A stretch of 34,621 bases of DNA from a virus, in the IMG/VR virus record IMGVR_UViG_3300033571_007995, positions 1 to 34,621 of that record; one strand, 5' to 3'. Position 1 is the stretch's first letter. Each line of letters starts with the position of its first letter. Under the pieces are notes generated by a model, which was not told the DNA's origin, made no database searches, and saw only the letters and a list, made by a program, of their open reading frames with translations. This document shows, in pieces, positions 15,635 through 24,978 of this stretch. A program made the position numbers and the translations under genes.

Positions 15635-17445
15635 TGCCGGCAGCACGCTGGGCAGACATCGTCGAGCAGGGCGCCGGCACAACGATCACGACCATCGGCA
15701 CGCAGGCCGGGCCGCCTGGCGGCGACGGCTGGGTCATCGTTGCGCGATTGCCGGCGAGCGGCATGCCGACCGGCAGCCGCAAGTGGGGCGTCATCGTGCA
15801 GGCGCATGTTCACAACCTGACCGTGAGCAACGGCACGGCGCTTCCTCGCGCGCTGCTGCAGCTGTCGCTGGGCAAGACGGGCGGCTTCCGATCGTCGACG
15901 CACACCTGGTCGTATCCTGTCTGGCAGTCGCTTGGCGCGCTGTCTGCGGTTCCGGTGCAGTTCATGTTTGTGCAGGACGCGCTGTCCGCCGACCCGTCGT
16001 TCGGAGCTGCGACGACTCTGTCGTCGTCGGCCGACGAGCTGTGCATTTGGGGCCGGTTCTTCGCGAACGGCGACGTCATCAACAACCGGCAAATGTCGGC
16101 GTCAGTCAGCGAACTGACCTGGCTGTGGTGGGACTTGACCACGGTGCCGGCCGGCGACCAGCTGGTCGAACAATACTGGCCCACATCGCTGCCGCTGACC
16201 TCGAGCAACTCGCCGCTGTGGATGACCACGAACCAGCCTGGCGTCGACGGCGAGAAGTGGCTGCATTTCATGGGAGTCAACTACCGGCCGCCGGGCCGCG
16301 ACTTCTTGGTGCAGCGGCAGGCGCCGTCGTTCCAGCTCGGCATGGAGATTCTGGGCACGCCGGCGTTTCTCGACGCGAAGGTCGGCAGCAACGGCCGCTG
16401 GGGCCTGAGCCGCGGCTTCGATATGACGCAGACGGCGTTCAGCTGGAACCCGATCATGCAACAGGTCGGCTGGTGGTATGGGACGAACCCCGTCAGCGCA
16501 TCGGCTAGCTATCGGCCAGGCATCCGAGGCAACGACCGCGCGTCGCTGACCGGAACCTCGAGAACGCTGCTGCTCGGCGTCAAATACCTGGGCATCCGCG
16601 TCGAGAGTTTGGCCGACGTTCTCGATCGAACCGAGCAGGAGGTGCTCGCCGTCACCGGCAACCGCTACGGCGGCAACGGCGACGTCTTCCCCGAAGGCCA
16701 GACATACCTGTCGCTTGAGCGACCTGCGACCGGCCTGGTGTCTGCGCCGGCGGTGCTGACGCATGGCATCGTGCAAACGACCGGAACGCACGACTACTGC
16801 GCGGAAATCTGGACGAACGCCGGCAACGCGCTGCGCAGCTGCATCGTGCACGCGCAAACGCGAGCGAACGAACTGGAGGGCGTCAGCGTCATCGCGGCCG
16901 CTCGCTACGGACTATCGCCGACCTCGGGCGCCATCCAATACCGCGCACGCTGGACGGGCGGCCTCAACGTGAGCAACTCGCGCCGCGATGTTCGCGACGC
17001 GCAGATTCTGCAGGTCAACCTGGTGAAGGATGCCGACCCCGATCCAACGCTGCCGGCGACCGCGACGTATCTGGTCTTGACGCCTGGTCGCGAAAGCGCG
17101 AGCGCTGCATCGCTCAACCCTTTGCCGATTGCACCGGACGCAGACGCGAGCGAGGACGCGCAAGTGCAGGACGAGCGCATCGTCGGCGCGACCGGCTACG
17201 TTCGCAGCTGGCCGCTGTTCGCGACTGTTCGCCGGCAGTGGGTCTTGACTTGGTCGAACCTGAACGGCGCAAACAGCTCGACGCTTTACGACTTCCTGCG
17301 CGACAATGTCGCCTTTCGATGGCGCGCGCCTCGAGAGTCGACCGACATCGCGGTCGTGCAAACCGACGCGCCGCAGCTGGAGCAAGTGAGCGGACACGTC
17401 TACGCGCTATCGGTGCGCATCGTCGAACTCATCTGGACCTCCTAG
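15634..17445 (+). CDS. Distal tail protein with C-terminal gpM-like domain
   Basis: This 603-aa protein directly follows the tape measure, the place of lambda gpM (109 aa). Its last 90 or so residues (RSWPLFATVRRQWVLTWSNL, TLYDFLRDNVAFRWRAP, YALSVRIVELIW) show the gpM pattern of a ring-forming tail-tip protein. The roughly 510 residues before that have no recognised match; they are Trp/Tyr-rich and beta-like (LTWLWWDLTTVPAGDQ, QPGVDGEKWLHFMG) and could be an exposed carbohydrate-binding or adhesin domain. ATG overlaps the previous stop by one base. The fusion makes it several times larger than gpM. Confidence 0.7.
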   Translation: MPAARWADIVEQGAGTTITTIGTQAGPPGGDGWVIVARLPASGMPTGSRKWGVIVQAHVHNLTVSNGTALPRALLQLSLGKTGGFRSSTHTWSYPVWQSLGALSAVPVQFMFVQDALSADPSFGAATTLSSSADELCIWGRFFANGDVINNRQMSASVSELTWLWWDLTTVPAGDQLVEQYWPTSLPLTSSNSPLWMTTNQPGVDGEKWLHFMGVNYRPPGRDFLVQRQAPSFQLGMEILGTPAFLDAKVGSNGRWGLSRGFDMTQTAFSWNPIMQQVGWWYGTNPVSASASYRPGIRGNDRASLTGTSRTLLLGVKYLGIRVESLADVLDRTEQEVLAVTGNRYGGNGDVFPEGQTYLSLERPATGLVSAPAVLTHGIVQTTGTHDYCAEIWTNAGNALRSCIVHAQTRANELEGVSVIAAARYGLSPTSGAIQYRARWTGGLNVSNSRRDVRDAQILQVNLVKDADPDPTLPATATYLVLTPGRESASAASLNPLPIAPDADASEDAQVQDERIVGATGYVRSWPLFATVRRQWVLTWSNLNGANSSTLYDFLRDNVAFRWRAPRESTDIAVVQTDAPQLEQVSGHVYALSVRIVELIWTS

Positions 17446-17446
17446 C

Positions 17447-18148
17447 ATGCCGATCGTCTTGCCATCGTCGTTCGTCTCGGAAATCGAGAAACCGCACGGC
17501 ACGCAGCCGCTCATTTGGCTCGTCGAGCTGGAAGTCGCACGGCCTGCCGGTAGCGGCGCCGTGACGACGCCAGGCCTCATCGTCCGACTGTGCAACTATG
17601 GCTCGGCGATCACCTGGCCGGCGAGCGCACCGTCGGCGACGACGTGGAACCCGCTGTCGTTTTCGTTCACGCAAATCGAGCAGACGAACGAGGGCGACCT
17701 GCCGCAGCTGGAGCTGACCGTCGACAACACGACGAAGACGCTCATGCGATACCTGCACGCCGGCGAAGGCCTTGAAGGCAACTACTGCACCATCTACCTG
17801 GTGCCGCAGGCAGGGCTTTCGATTGCATACCCGAACCACGAATACCAGCGCTGGGACATGACGGTCGCCGGTGCATATGCAACCGAGGAGGCAATCGCGT
17901 TTCGCCTCGAGCGCGCAAACTTCTTCACGCGACAAAGCCCGCAGGACCGCTACGTCGCGAGCCGCTGCCGCTGGGAGTTTGGCAGCGGCGAGTGCGGCTA
18001 CGTCGTCAACGCCGTCGCGGCTTACACTACCTGCCCGAAAACGCTGTCGGCGTGCATTGCACGCGGCCAGGATCACGCAGCGCGCGGCCTACCCGTTCTG
18101 CATCCTGCGCGCTTCGGCGGCTTCCCCGGCATTCCTCGGCAGCGGTGA
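17447..18148 (+). CDS. Tail tip protein, gpL-like (iron-sulfur type)
   Basis: This 233-aa protein matches lambda gpL in size and in its end pattern. Four Cys at positions 174 (RCRWEF), 183 (GECGY), 196 (TTCPKT) and 203 (SACIARG) are arranged as in the C-terminal domain of gpL, which binds a [4Fe-4S] cluster, and are followed by FGGFPGIP, typical of the family end. The N-terminal half is a beta domain (QLELTVDNTTKTLMRYL). It lies between gpM- and gpK-like genes, as in lambda. One base separates its ATG from the previous stop. Confidence 0.9.
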   Translation: MPIVLPSSFVSEIEKPHGTQPLIWLVELEVARPAGSGAVTTPGLIVRLCNYGSAITWPASAPSATTWNPLSFSFTQIEQTNEGDLPQLELTVDNTTKTLMRYLHAGEGLEGNYCTIYLVPQAGLSIAYPNHEYQRWDMTVAGAYATEEAIAFRLERANFFTRQSPQDRYVASRCRWEFGSGECGYVVNAVAAYTTCPKTLSACIARGQDHAARGLPVLHPARFGGFPGIPRQR

Positions 18149-18564
18149 CGAACGCATGGGACGACATCCTTCGCAGCCGTTACCGGCTAGGGGCGCGCCA
18201 GGCCGGCGTCGAGCTGGACTGCTTAGGAACGGTGCTCGAGGTCGCGAAGCGCTGCGGCTTGTGCATGCCCGACCCATGGCCGCACATTCGCCGGCAATGG
18301 CTCGAGGGCCACGCGGCAACGGCCAGCGGCTTCCCGTCTTGCTGGGTCCGCAGTGCGGACGTCGACGGCTTGCGCGACGGCGACGTCCTGCTGTTCTATG
18401 GTGCGCACCCATGGGTCGCCATCATCGCGCACAGTCACGTTTGGAGCGCCGATGCCGAGCTGGGCGGTGCATGGCGCAAACCGGTCGTGCGATGGACAAA
18501 GCGGCCGGCCGAGGTCTGGCGGCATGATCCGGCTGCATGTTCGCAAAGGCCTGCTAGGGACTGA
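18145..18564 (+). CDS. Tail tip NlpC/P60-like protein, gpK-like
   Basis: This 139-aa protein resembles the NlpC/P60 cysteine peptidase half of lambda gpK. Cys26 in VELDCLG is the likely nucleophile; LRDGDVLLFYG precedes HPWVAII with His88 as the likely base, and His98 could be the third residue. Lambda gpK has an additional N-terminal JAB metalloprotease domain that is missing here, so this version is about half the usual length. It may cut peptidoglycan cross-links or process a tail protein. GTG 18145 overlaps the gpL stop by 4 bases. The 3' end overlaps the next gene by 41 bases. Confidence 0.8.
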   Translation: MTNAWDDILRSRYRLGARQAGVELDCLGTVLEVAKRCGLCMPDPWPHIRRQWLEGHAATASGFPSCWVRSADVDGLRDGDVLLFYGAHPWVAIIAHSHVWSADAELGGAWRKPVVRWTKRPAEVWRHDPAACSQRPARD

Positions 18565-21500
18565 CGGCGTCGAAACGCTGCCGGTCTACGCGCGACCAGG
18601 CCTGACCGCTCGAGCGCTTGCATTTGAGGTCGCCAACCATCTGCCGCGCAGCGTCGCAATCGAATGCGCAGTCGATGGCCGGCGGCTCAACGACGACGAA
18701 CTTGACGACGACCTGCCGGACGGCAGCGACGTGATGCTGCTGCCGATCACAAGCAGCGGCCTCGAAGTGGGCGCGATCCTTGTGCAGGCGCTCATCACGG
18801 CCGCTGTTTCGTTCGGCATTTCATACGTCATTTCGCTCATCACGCCGAGGCCGAGGCCTGACGGACTGGGGCAGGACCGAGGCGACGAATCCTCGCCGAC
18901 GTATGCATGGGACGGCATCCAGACGAACTACGGCCAGGGCTTCCCGGTGCCGTGGGTCTATGGCCGGCACGCAGTCGGCGGCCAGGTCATCTATACGGAC
19001 GTCTACGCAGCAAATAACACGGTCGGCCTAGACGACCGTTTGCGCATTGTGCTCGCGCTTTGCGAGGGTCCGATCGCACGCATCGGCGACACGGTCGCGG
19101 CCGACATCAACAACTTGGGCGCGATCACGCCGCCGGGCGGCGTCACGCCGGCGACATACGCGCTGCTGCCGTCCGAGATTCGCGTCAACGGGAACGCGCT
19201 CATCAACCCGACGCAGGTCACGCAAGTCTGGGAAATGTTCGTCGCGCCGTGGCAGTCGCTTTCCGCGACGCCGCAGGCGCCGGCGATCGGCACCGAGGTC
19301 GCGTTCTACAATCTCGGCCAGTATTCGCCGACGCTGCAGACGCGCGTCGGCACGGGCACCGTCTTCAACTACCGCGACGGCAACGTCACGCGACCCGATG
19401 TTGTCATCACGTCGGGCCGCGGGCCGAATGCCGGCGAGTTCGTCGTCGCAGGCCTGAACGCGCCGCAGTTCGACCCAGGACCTCCGCCGGGATACGAACT
19501 GCAGCACGACTGGTCGCAGGTCATCCTCGCCGGCTCGGCGACGCGTCTGTCCGAAGTGCCAGGCGTTCGCGCATGGATTCGACCCGGCAACATGGACCAG
19601 ACGCCGTTGCCGGGCGACGCGTTCCCCGGCGCCATCAGCACGTTTTCGCCGAACGCATCGCTCAACGAGAACGACGACCAGTTCGTCTACACCTACAGCG
19701 CGACCGACGAAGTGCAGACGATCGCGTTTGTGCTCGTCTTCCCGTCTGGCTTGTTCGCGACCAGCTCGAGCGGCTCGATCGTCGCGGCCAGCGTCACGTT
19801 CGACTTCGAGTGGCGCCGCGTCGGCGAACAGAGCTGGCGCGGCTGGTGGGATCCAGACACGCAGGCCGGCCTGCCGGTGTCGCTGACCATCACCGAGGCA
19901 AGCAACAAAGTCGTCGCTCGCACGTTCCGCGGCTCGACGCGACGAAACGTCGACGCGCCGATCTACGGCCCGATCGAGGTCCGCGTTCGCCGGCGTTCGC
20001 AATCGGGCGGCGCGACGGTTTCGACGGCTGCCGTCTGGCGGAATGTCTCGGTCGCTTCGCCGCAGACGCTGACCTACCCGCGCGTCGCGCTGCTCGGCCT
20101 CGAGCTGGGCGCCGGCAGTCGCTTCGCCGGCGGCCTGCCCGACTGCTACGTTCGCGTCGACGGCGCGAAGGTGCGTGTCTGGGACGCAACGAACGGCTGG
20201 AGCGCGCCGACGTGGGACGTGCCGGCTGCGCCGTTCAACTTCAACACCTATCCACCAGGCCGAAACCCGGCCTGGATCCTGCTCGACTTCCTACTGGCAC
20301 CGTGGGGCCTCGGTCGATGGCTGACCGAGGACGACGTCGACCTGCCGTCGTTTCGTCGCTGGGCGGCGTTCTGCGATGACGACCCGTCGCCGGCTTCGCC
20401 GTGGAACGAGGCGGCGTTCTGCTGCGACATCGTCGGCGACGCACCGCGGCCGGCGTGGGAATGGGTCCTTGCAATCTGCGCCGCAGGACGCGCTGCGCCG
20501 ATCGCGAAGAACGGCAAAATCTCGGTGTCCTATCAATACCGCGACGCGCACGGCGACGCCGGCGTATCGGTGCCAGCGAAGTCGGCGGTGCAGCTCATCA
20601 CAAGCGGCAACTGCGAGGAGGTGCAGGTCACCTGGTTGCCGAAGGCAAACCGGCCGACGGCGTATCTGTTCCAGTTCCTGAACGAGACAGCGCTCTACGC
20701 GCAGGACGTCCTGCCCGTCGAGGACAGCGAAGGCACGCTGAACGACCCGGCAAACCTGCAGCCGGACACCTACCGGCCGGAAACGGTGCAAGCCTACGGA
20801 GTGACCAGGCCGTCGCAGCTTTACCGCGAGGGCATGTTCAGACACCGCGTGCAGCGCCTGATCCGTCGCGAGCTGACGTTCAGAACAGGACCGTGGGCGC
20901 TGGCTGCCGAGGTCGGCGACCTGATCCAGTTTGAACACGAAACGCTGAGGCCGTTCGGCGCCGACGTGCCGACCGCGATGTCGGTCGCGAAGACGGCGAC
21001 GGCGACGAATCAAATCGAAGTCGACCACACGGTCGTCGGTGCGACGCAGGTCGTCGTTCGAGACATCAACGGCGTCGCGCAGACGCGTACCGTCACGGCG
21101 ATCACGACCAGCGGCGGCATTTCGCGCCTGACGGTGTCCGGCTCGCCGGTGACGATTGTGCGCGGCGCGGCCTGCGTCGTCGGCCTGACGTCGAAACTCG
21201 TCGAAACCTACGAAGTCGTCTCCATCACGCTGGGTCAGGACCTCAAACGCGAGGTGCGGTGTCTGCAGTGGGTGGCCGCTGTGCATGACCCGATTACGCC
21301 GGCCATGTATTCCGCCGAGGGCATCGACGCGACGGAGTCGACGCCGAGCAGCTATCTGCGGCAGCCGGTGCAGGAAGACGACCCCGATGCCGAGGACGTC
21401 CAGGTCGCTGCGCAGCCGGACGGCACGCATCGCATCACTTGGCGCCGGCCGATTGCAAGGTCGCAAAGTCGCGCGCGCGTCTACGTTCGAGGCGCGACGT

Positions 21501-22504
21501 CGACCTGGCAGGTCATCGACGAGACATCGGGCGACGAAGTGCAGTGGATCGGCGCCGCGGCCGGCCAGGCATACCGCGTCGCCGTCTGTCTCGAGCGCGT
21601 CGACGGCAACTACCAGCTGCCCGAACAGGCAGTCGTGCGCGACGTCGTTGTCGAGGAGTTCGCAGCGCTCATCGTGCCGGCACCGAGCAACACGTCGGCA
21701 ACCGACGCGGCCGATCACGTCGCGGTCAAGTGGGACGACATCGGCATGCGCGACGTCGCCGGCTACGAACTGCGCGTCGGCGGCTGCTGGGCAGCAGCGA
21801 AGACGATCTACGCAGGCCGGCAGCCGGCTGCGCGCCTCGAGCAGGCGCCATACGGCGGCACGCTGCTCGTCGCTGCGCGAACGGTCGGCGGCACCTTCGG
21901 CCAGATTGCGCGCATCGCGGCGCCGGCCTGGCGGCCGTATGGCACCGCAGTCGTCGCATCGCTCGACGACCTGGCAACGACGCCGGCCGGCACGCATTCG
22001 GGCACGGTCTACAGCGGCGGCCAGATCACGCTGACGGCCGGCACGCTTGACGGCACCTACACCGGTCCGGAAACGCTGCTGGGCTTCCAGGCCGCGGCCT
22101 ACTGGCAGGTTTCCTGCGAGGCATCCGAAATCGAGCTGCTGACCGTCGACGCGCTTGCGTTCACGATCGGCAGCGGCGAAGCGCTGTGGCGCACACTGGA
22201 CGGCAGGCCGGCGAGCCCGCTGGCACCTGGCATCGACTGGCAAACGACGGTCGACGACCTGGCGCTCGCAATCGACGACCTGCCGTCTTCGTTTCTCGTC
22301 ACGGGCAACGTCGGCGAACCCGGCTCGCACACGCGCGTCGCGGTCGAAAGTCGCTACTACGCGAACGGGGCCTGGTCGAGCTGGGCAACGCACGCCGACC
22401 AGTACCGCGTCGCCAGTCGCATGCAGGCGCGCGTTCGTCTACTCCGCGAGGACATCGGCTACACTGTCGCCGTCGCGCGGCTTCGCTACGCAGTCAACAT
22501 CTAA
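18524..22504 (+). CDS. Central tail tip protein: gpI-like beta-grasp domain joined to gpJ
   Basis: This 1326-aa protein is the host-recognition hub. Residues 1-75 (MIRLHVRKGLLG to SDVMLLP) look like the ubiquitin-like beta-grasp domain of lambda gpI. Residues 82-107 form a long hydrophobic stretch (VGAILVQALITAAVSFGISY), as at the end of gpI. From about 130 on, gpJ features appear: GQGFPVPWVYGRHAVGGQVI, IVLALCEGPIARIGD, then LLDFLLAPWGLGRW. The C-terminal half has fibronectin-III-like repeats (for example RITWRRPIARSQSRARVYV). In lambda, I and J are separate genes; here I see no stop between them. ATG 18524 lies inside the gpK-like gene, with CGAGG at 18511-18515. Confidence 0.88.
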   Translation: MIRLHVRKGLLGTDGVETLPVYARPGLTARALAFEVANHLPRSVAIECAVDGRRLNDDELDDDLPDGSDVMLLPITSSGLEVGAILVQALITAAVSFGISYVISLITPRPRPDGLGQDRGDESSPTYAWDGIQTNYGQGFPVPWVYGRHAVGGQVIYTDVYAANNTVGLDDRLRIVLALCEGPIARIGDTVAADINNLGAITPPGGVTPATYALLPSEIRVNGNALINPTQVTQVWEMFVAPWQSLSATPQAPAIGTEVAFYNLGQYSPTLQTRVGTGTVFNYRDGNVTRPDVVITSGRGPNAGEFVVAGLNAPQFDPGPPPGYELQHDWSQVILAGSATRLSEVPGVRAWIRPGNMDQTPLPGDAFPGAISTFSPNASLNENDDQFVYTYSATDEVQTIAFVLVFPSGLFATSSSGSIVAASVTFDFEWRRVGEQSWRGWWDPDTQAGLPVSLTITEASNKVVARTFRGSTRRNVDAPIYGPIEVRVRRRSQSGGATVSTAAVWRNVSVASPQTLTYPRVALLGLELGAGSRFAGGLPDCYVRVDGAKVRVWDATNGWSAPTWDVPAAPFNFNTYPPGRNPAWILLDFLLAPWGLGRWLTEDDVDLPSFRRWAAFCDDDPSPASPWNEAAFCCDIVGDAPRPAWEWVLAICAAGRAAPIAKNGKISVSYQYRDAHGDAGVSVPAKSAVQLITSGNCEEVQVTWLPKANRPTAYLFQFLNETALYAQDVLPVEDSEGTLNDPANLQPDTYRPETVQAYGVTRPSQLYREGMFRHRVQRLIRRELTFRTGPWALAAEVGDLIQFEHETLRPFGADVPTAMSVAKTATATNQIEVDHTVVGATQVVVRDINGVAQTRTVTAITTSGGISRLTVSGSPVTIVRGAACVVGLTSKLVETYEVVSITLGQDLKREVRCLQWVAAVHDPITPAMYSAEGIDATESTPSSYLRQPVQEDDPDAEDVQVAAQPDGTHRITWRRPIARSQSRARVYVRGATSTWQVIDETSGDEVQWIGAAAGQAYRVAVCLERVDGNYQLPEQAVVRDVVVEEFAALIVPAPSNTSATDAADHVAVKWDDIGMRDVAGYELRVGGCWAAAKTIYAGRQPAARLEQAPYGGTLLVAARTVGGTFGQIARIAAPAWRPYGTAVVASLDDLATTPAGTHSGTVYSGGQITLTAGTLDGTYTGPETLLGFQAAAYWQVSCEASEIELLTVDALAFTIGSGEALWRTLDGRPASPLAPGIDWQTTVDDLALAIDDLPSSFLVTGNVGEPGSHTRVAVESRYYANGAWSSWATHADQYRVASRMQARVRLLREDIGYTVAVARLRYAVNI

Positions 22505-22510
22505 GGAAAC

Positions 22511-23137
22511 ATGGCACAGTCTTGGAACCTTCCGCCGGCCGGCACGGACTACGCAAACGTCGTTCTCAAGACGACCTTTCCCGACGCAATGGAGTCGCTG
22601 CGGACATGCCACAGCGGCGCGTCGGCGCCGAGTTCGACCGTTGCCTACATGCTCTGGGCGGACACGACGACGGGATACCTAAAGCTGCGCAACGCGGCGA
22701 ACACGGCCTGGATTCGCGTCACGCCGCTAGCGACTGAAGCGACCTACCAAATGGTCGCAGACACGGTCGCATCGCTGTCGGCGACGACGACGGTGCGCGC
22801 CGGCGTCGCGCTTCGAGCTGGCACGCTGCGCCGCGTCCTGATCGTCGGACAGACGGCGACGACCTCGAGCAGCGGCAACGAGTGGCAGTTCCAGCTGACC
22901 CGCTACCCGACCGCGACGCCTGGCTCGCCGGTGACCTGTTTCTCGGCGACGGTCGGCACCTTCACGGCGCTCGCCGGCGTCGGCGGCGGTGCCGAGTTCG
23001 TCGCGTGGCAGGCCTACAGCCTGACGCCTGACCAGAACACGACGGTCGCCGAGCTGGACGTCTACACGGTCACGCTGACGAAGGTCGGCACCGCGACGAC
23101 CGTCACAAACGCGCAGGTCATCGTCGAGGCCTACTGA
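22511..23137 (+). CDS. Tail fibre-like protein 1
   Basis: This 208-aa protein has AGGA at 22503-22506 before its ATG and follows the gpJ-like gene by 6 bases. The stretch MLWADTTTGYLKLRNAANTAW is a short beta motif often seen in phage tail-fibre proteins (written here in two parts: MLWADTTTGYLK and LRNAANTAW). The rest is Thr/Ala/Val-rich with beta character and no coiled coil. No catalytic motif is seen. It is likely a fibre or fibre adaptor attached to the tip complex, but receptor binding is not shown. Confidence 0.65.
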   Translation: MAQSWNLPPAGTDYANVVLKTTFPDAMESLRTCHSGASAPSSTVAYMLWADTTTGYLKLRNAANTAWIRVTPLATEATYQMVADTVASLSATTTVRAGVALRAGTLRRVLIVGQTATTSSSGNEWQFQLTRYPTATPGSPVTCFSATVGTFTALAGVGGGAEFVAWQAYSLTPDQNTTVAELDVYTVTLTKVGTATTVTNAQVIVEAY

Positions 23138-24315
23138 TGGCGCTGGACCGGCTCGGCAACACTGTCGCGACCGGCTCGGTCTACGTCGTCGCGGGCACCG
23201 CTCGCATCGTCGACGGCGACCAAATCGTGCTCGTCGGCGGCAACGGCGGCGAAACGGTGCTGCGCGCCAAGGCCGGCGACATCGCGCGCGTCGACGACCT
23301 CGGCGGCGGTGGTGGAGTCAGCGACGGCGACAAGGGCGACGTCATCGTCTCAAGCAGCGGCACCGTTTGGACCATCGACGCAACGGGCACGCGCGACGCG
23401 TCGACGTTTCTGCGCGGCGACTCGAGCTGGCAGCACATCGAGAGCTGCAGATTCCCGGTCAAGAATACGAGCGGCTCGACGCTGAACATCGGCACGCCGG
23501 TTTATGCAACCGGCAGCGTCGGCGCGTCTGGCGCAACGGAGGTCGCCGGCGCCGATGCAAGCAACGCGGCGAAGATGCCGGCAATCGGCGTTCTCGAGCA
23601 GACGCTGCTGAACAACGGCGAAGGTTTCGCAGTGCCGCTCGGAATGGTGCGCGGCCTCGATACCTCGGCGTATGCGATGAACGGCGTCGTCTACGTCGCG
23701 GCTGGCGGCGGCCTGACGCCGACCAGGCCGACGGGCACGACCGAACTGGTGCAAAACATCGGGCGAGTCGTTCGCGTGCACGCGAGCACGGGCGAGCTGC
23801 TTGTCATGGGGCCAGGCCGCACCAACGACGTGCAGAACCTGATCCCGACAAGCCGGCTCGCGAGCAGCGGCACAGCGAGCGCGTCGACGTATCTGCGCGG
23901 CGACCAAACGTGGGCGTCGATACCCGGCAGCAGCGGCGCGAGCGGCGTCACGACGATCGACTTCGGCGCGTTTCCCGGCGGCAGCGACGCGTCGGTCGAT
24001 ATCACGGGCCAGACAGGATTCGACGCATCCTCCAACGTCGCGCAGGCCTGGCTCATGGGCGTCGACACCGACGACCACACTGCAGACGAGCACCGCGTCG
24101 AGACCATTTCCGTCGCGGTCGGCGCGCTGTCGACTGGCGCCGGCTTCACGGTCTACGCGCAGAACACGTCGCAACTGAACGAGCCGCTGCGCGAGCAAGG
24201 AAACAACAAAAACCGCAACGCTCTTACGATCACGCTCGGAGCACAGTCGCCAAGCATTGGCGGCACGGGCACGCGCATTTGGGGAAAATGGTCCGTGGGC
24301 TGGCGGTGGAGCTGA
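23137..24315 (+). CDS. Tail fibre-like protein 2
   Basis: This 392-aa protein begins by overlapping the stop of fibre-like protein 1. It has a Gly-rich hinge near 48-52 (LGGGGGVS), then GDKGDVIVSSSGTVWTID, a module common in tail fibres. The motif STFLRGDSSW (about 87-96) recurs as STYLRGDQTW (about 249-258), so two related modules flank a central beta domain. The C-terminal 90 residues (NRNALTITLGAQSP, TRIWGKWSVGWRW) are Trp-rich and could be the receptor-binding tip. No enzyme motif is seen. Confidence 0.7.
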   Translation: MALDRLGNTVATGSVYVVAGTARIVDGDQIVLVGGNGGETVLRAKAGDIARVDDLGGGGGVSDGDKGDVIVSSSGTVWTIDATGTRDASTFLRGDSSWQHIESCRFPVKNTSGSTLNIGTPVYATGSVGASGATEVAGADASNAAKMPAIGVLEQTLLNNGEGFAVPLGMVRGLDTSAYAMNGVVYVAAGGGLTPTRPTGTTELVQNIGRVVRVHASTGELLVMGPGRTNDVQNLIPTSRLASSGTASASTYLRGDQTWASIPGSSGASGVTTIDFGAFPGGSDASVDITGQTGFDASSNVAQAWLMGVDTDDHTADEHRVETISVAVGALSTGAGFTVYAQNTSQLNEPLREQGNNKNRNALTITLGAQSPSIGGTGTRIWGKWSVGWRWS

Positions 24316-24321
24316 ACAGAT

Positions 24322-24978
24322 ATGGCGATTCAATTACAGGGCAACACCGGCGTCGTCGCCGAAGTCGACGGAACGAACTACCGCGCAATGCGCGCAACGC
24401 TGCGCCCGATCGACTATGGGTCGTTCGGCAGCTATCGCGTCAGCGGCCTGAGCGGCACAATGGCCGCCGGCTTGGCTGCGAATAGCGAGGTCTTTCAGTT
24501 CCGCTGGACTGACGCGACGCGCATTTGCGTCGTCACGTCGGTCATCTGGGACGGCATGTCGGGCAGCGCGACGGCGTTCGCGGCCGGCTTTGCCAAAGTC
24601 GACATGTTGGTCGCGCGCAGCTGGACCGCAGACGGCAGCGGCGGTTCGACGCTGTCTCTTGCCGGCAACAACCAGAAGATGCGGTCGTCGATGAACACGA
24701 CCCTCGTCGGCGGCTCGCGCATTGCATCGACCGCGGCGCTGTCAGCAGGAACGAAGACGAACGACGTGCAGGCAATCGGTCAGTACAGCGCGGCAATCGG
24801 CACGGCGACCTCGACGCAATGGATGCCGCAGTTCGACCTGTTCCACGTCGACCCGGGCGGCGAGTCGCCCCTGATCCTGTCGCAGAACGAGGGTTTCGTC
24901 GTTCGCGCGACTGTGCCGGCGACTGGCACCTGGCAGTTCGGCGTCACGGTTTGCTGGACCGAGGTCGGTAGCTACTGA
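24322..24978 (+). CDS. Virion-associated protein next to fibre genes
   Basis: This 218-aa protein starts 7 bases after the second fibre gene with GGAG upstream. It begins MAIQLQGNTGVVAEVDGTNY and continues as a beta-rich, Thr/Ser/Ala-rich sequence (FQFRWTDATRICVVTSVIWD; ALSAGTKTNDVQ), ending TWQFGVTVCWTEVGSY. This resembles phage structural proteins that are encoded with fibres, but I recognise no named family. It may be a trimeric fibre tip or an adaptor. It ends with a one-base overlap with the next gene. Confidence 0.6.
   Translation: MAIQLQGNTGVVAEVDGTNYRAMRATLRPIDYGSFGSYRVSGLSGTMAAGLAANSEVFQFRWTDATRICVVTSVIWDGMSGSATAFAAGFAKVDMLVARSWTADGSGGSTLSLAGNNQKMRSSMNTTLVGGSRIASTAALSAGTKTNDVQAIGQYSAAIGTATSTQWMPQFDLFHVDPGGESPLILSQNEGFVVRATVPATGTWQFGVTVCWTEVGSY

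Noticed and set aside
17442-17449. TAGCAT before the gpL-like gene as a promoter
   Set aside because: It is formed by a TAG stop and the next ATG, and lies inside a tight operon.
20291-22393. Long open frames on the minus strand (also 2842-4602, 4773-6758, 7156-9276)
   Set aside because: They mirror strong plus-strand genes, are Arg/Ala-rich with no family motif and result from few stop codons in G+C-rich DNA.
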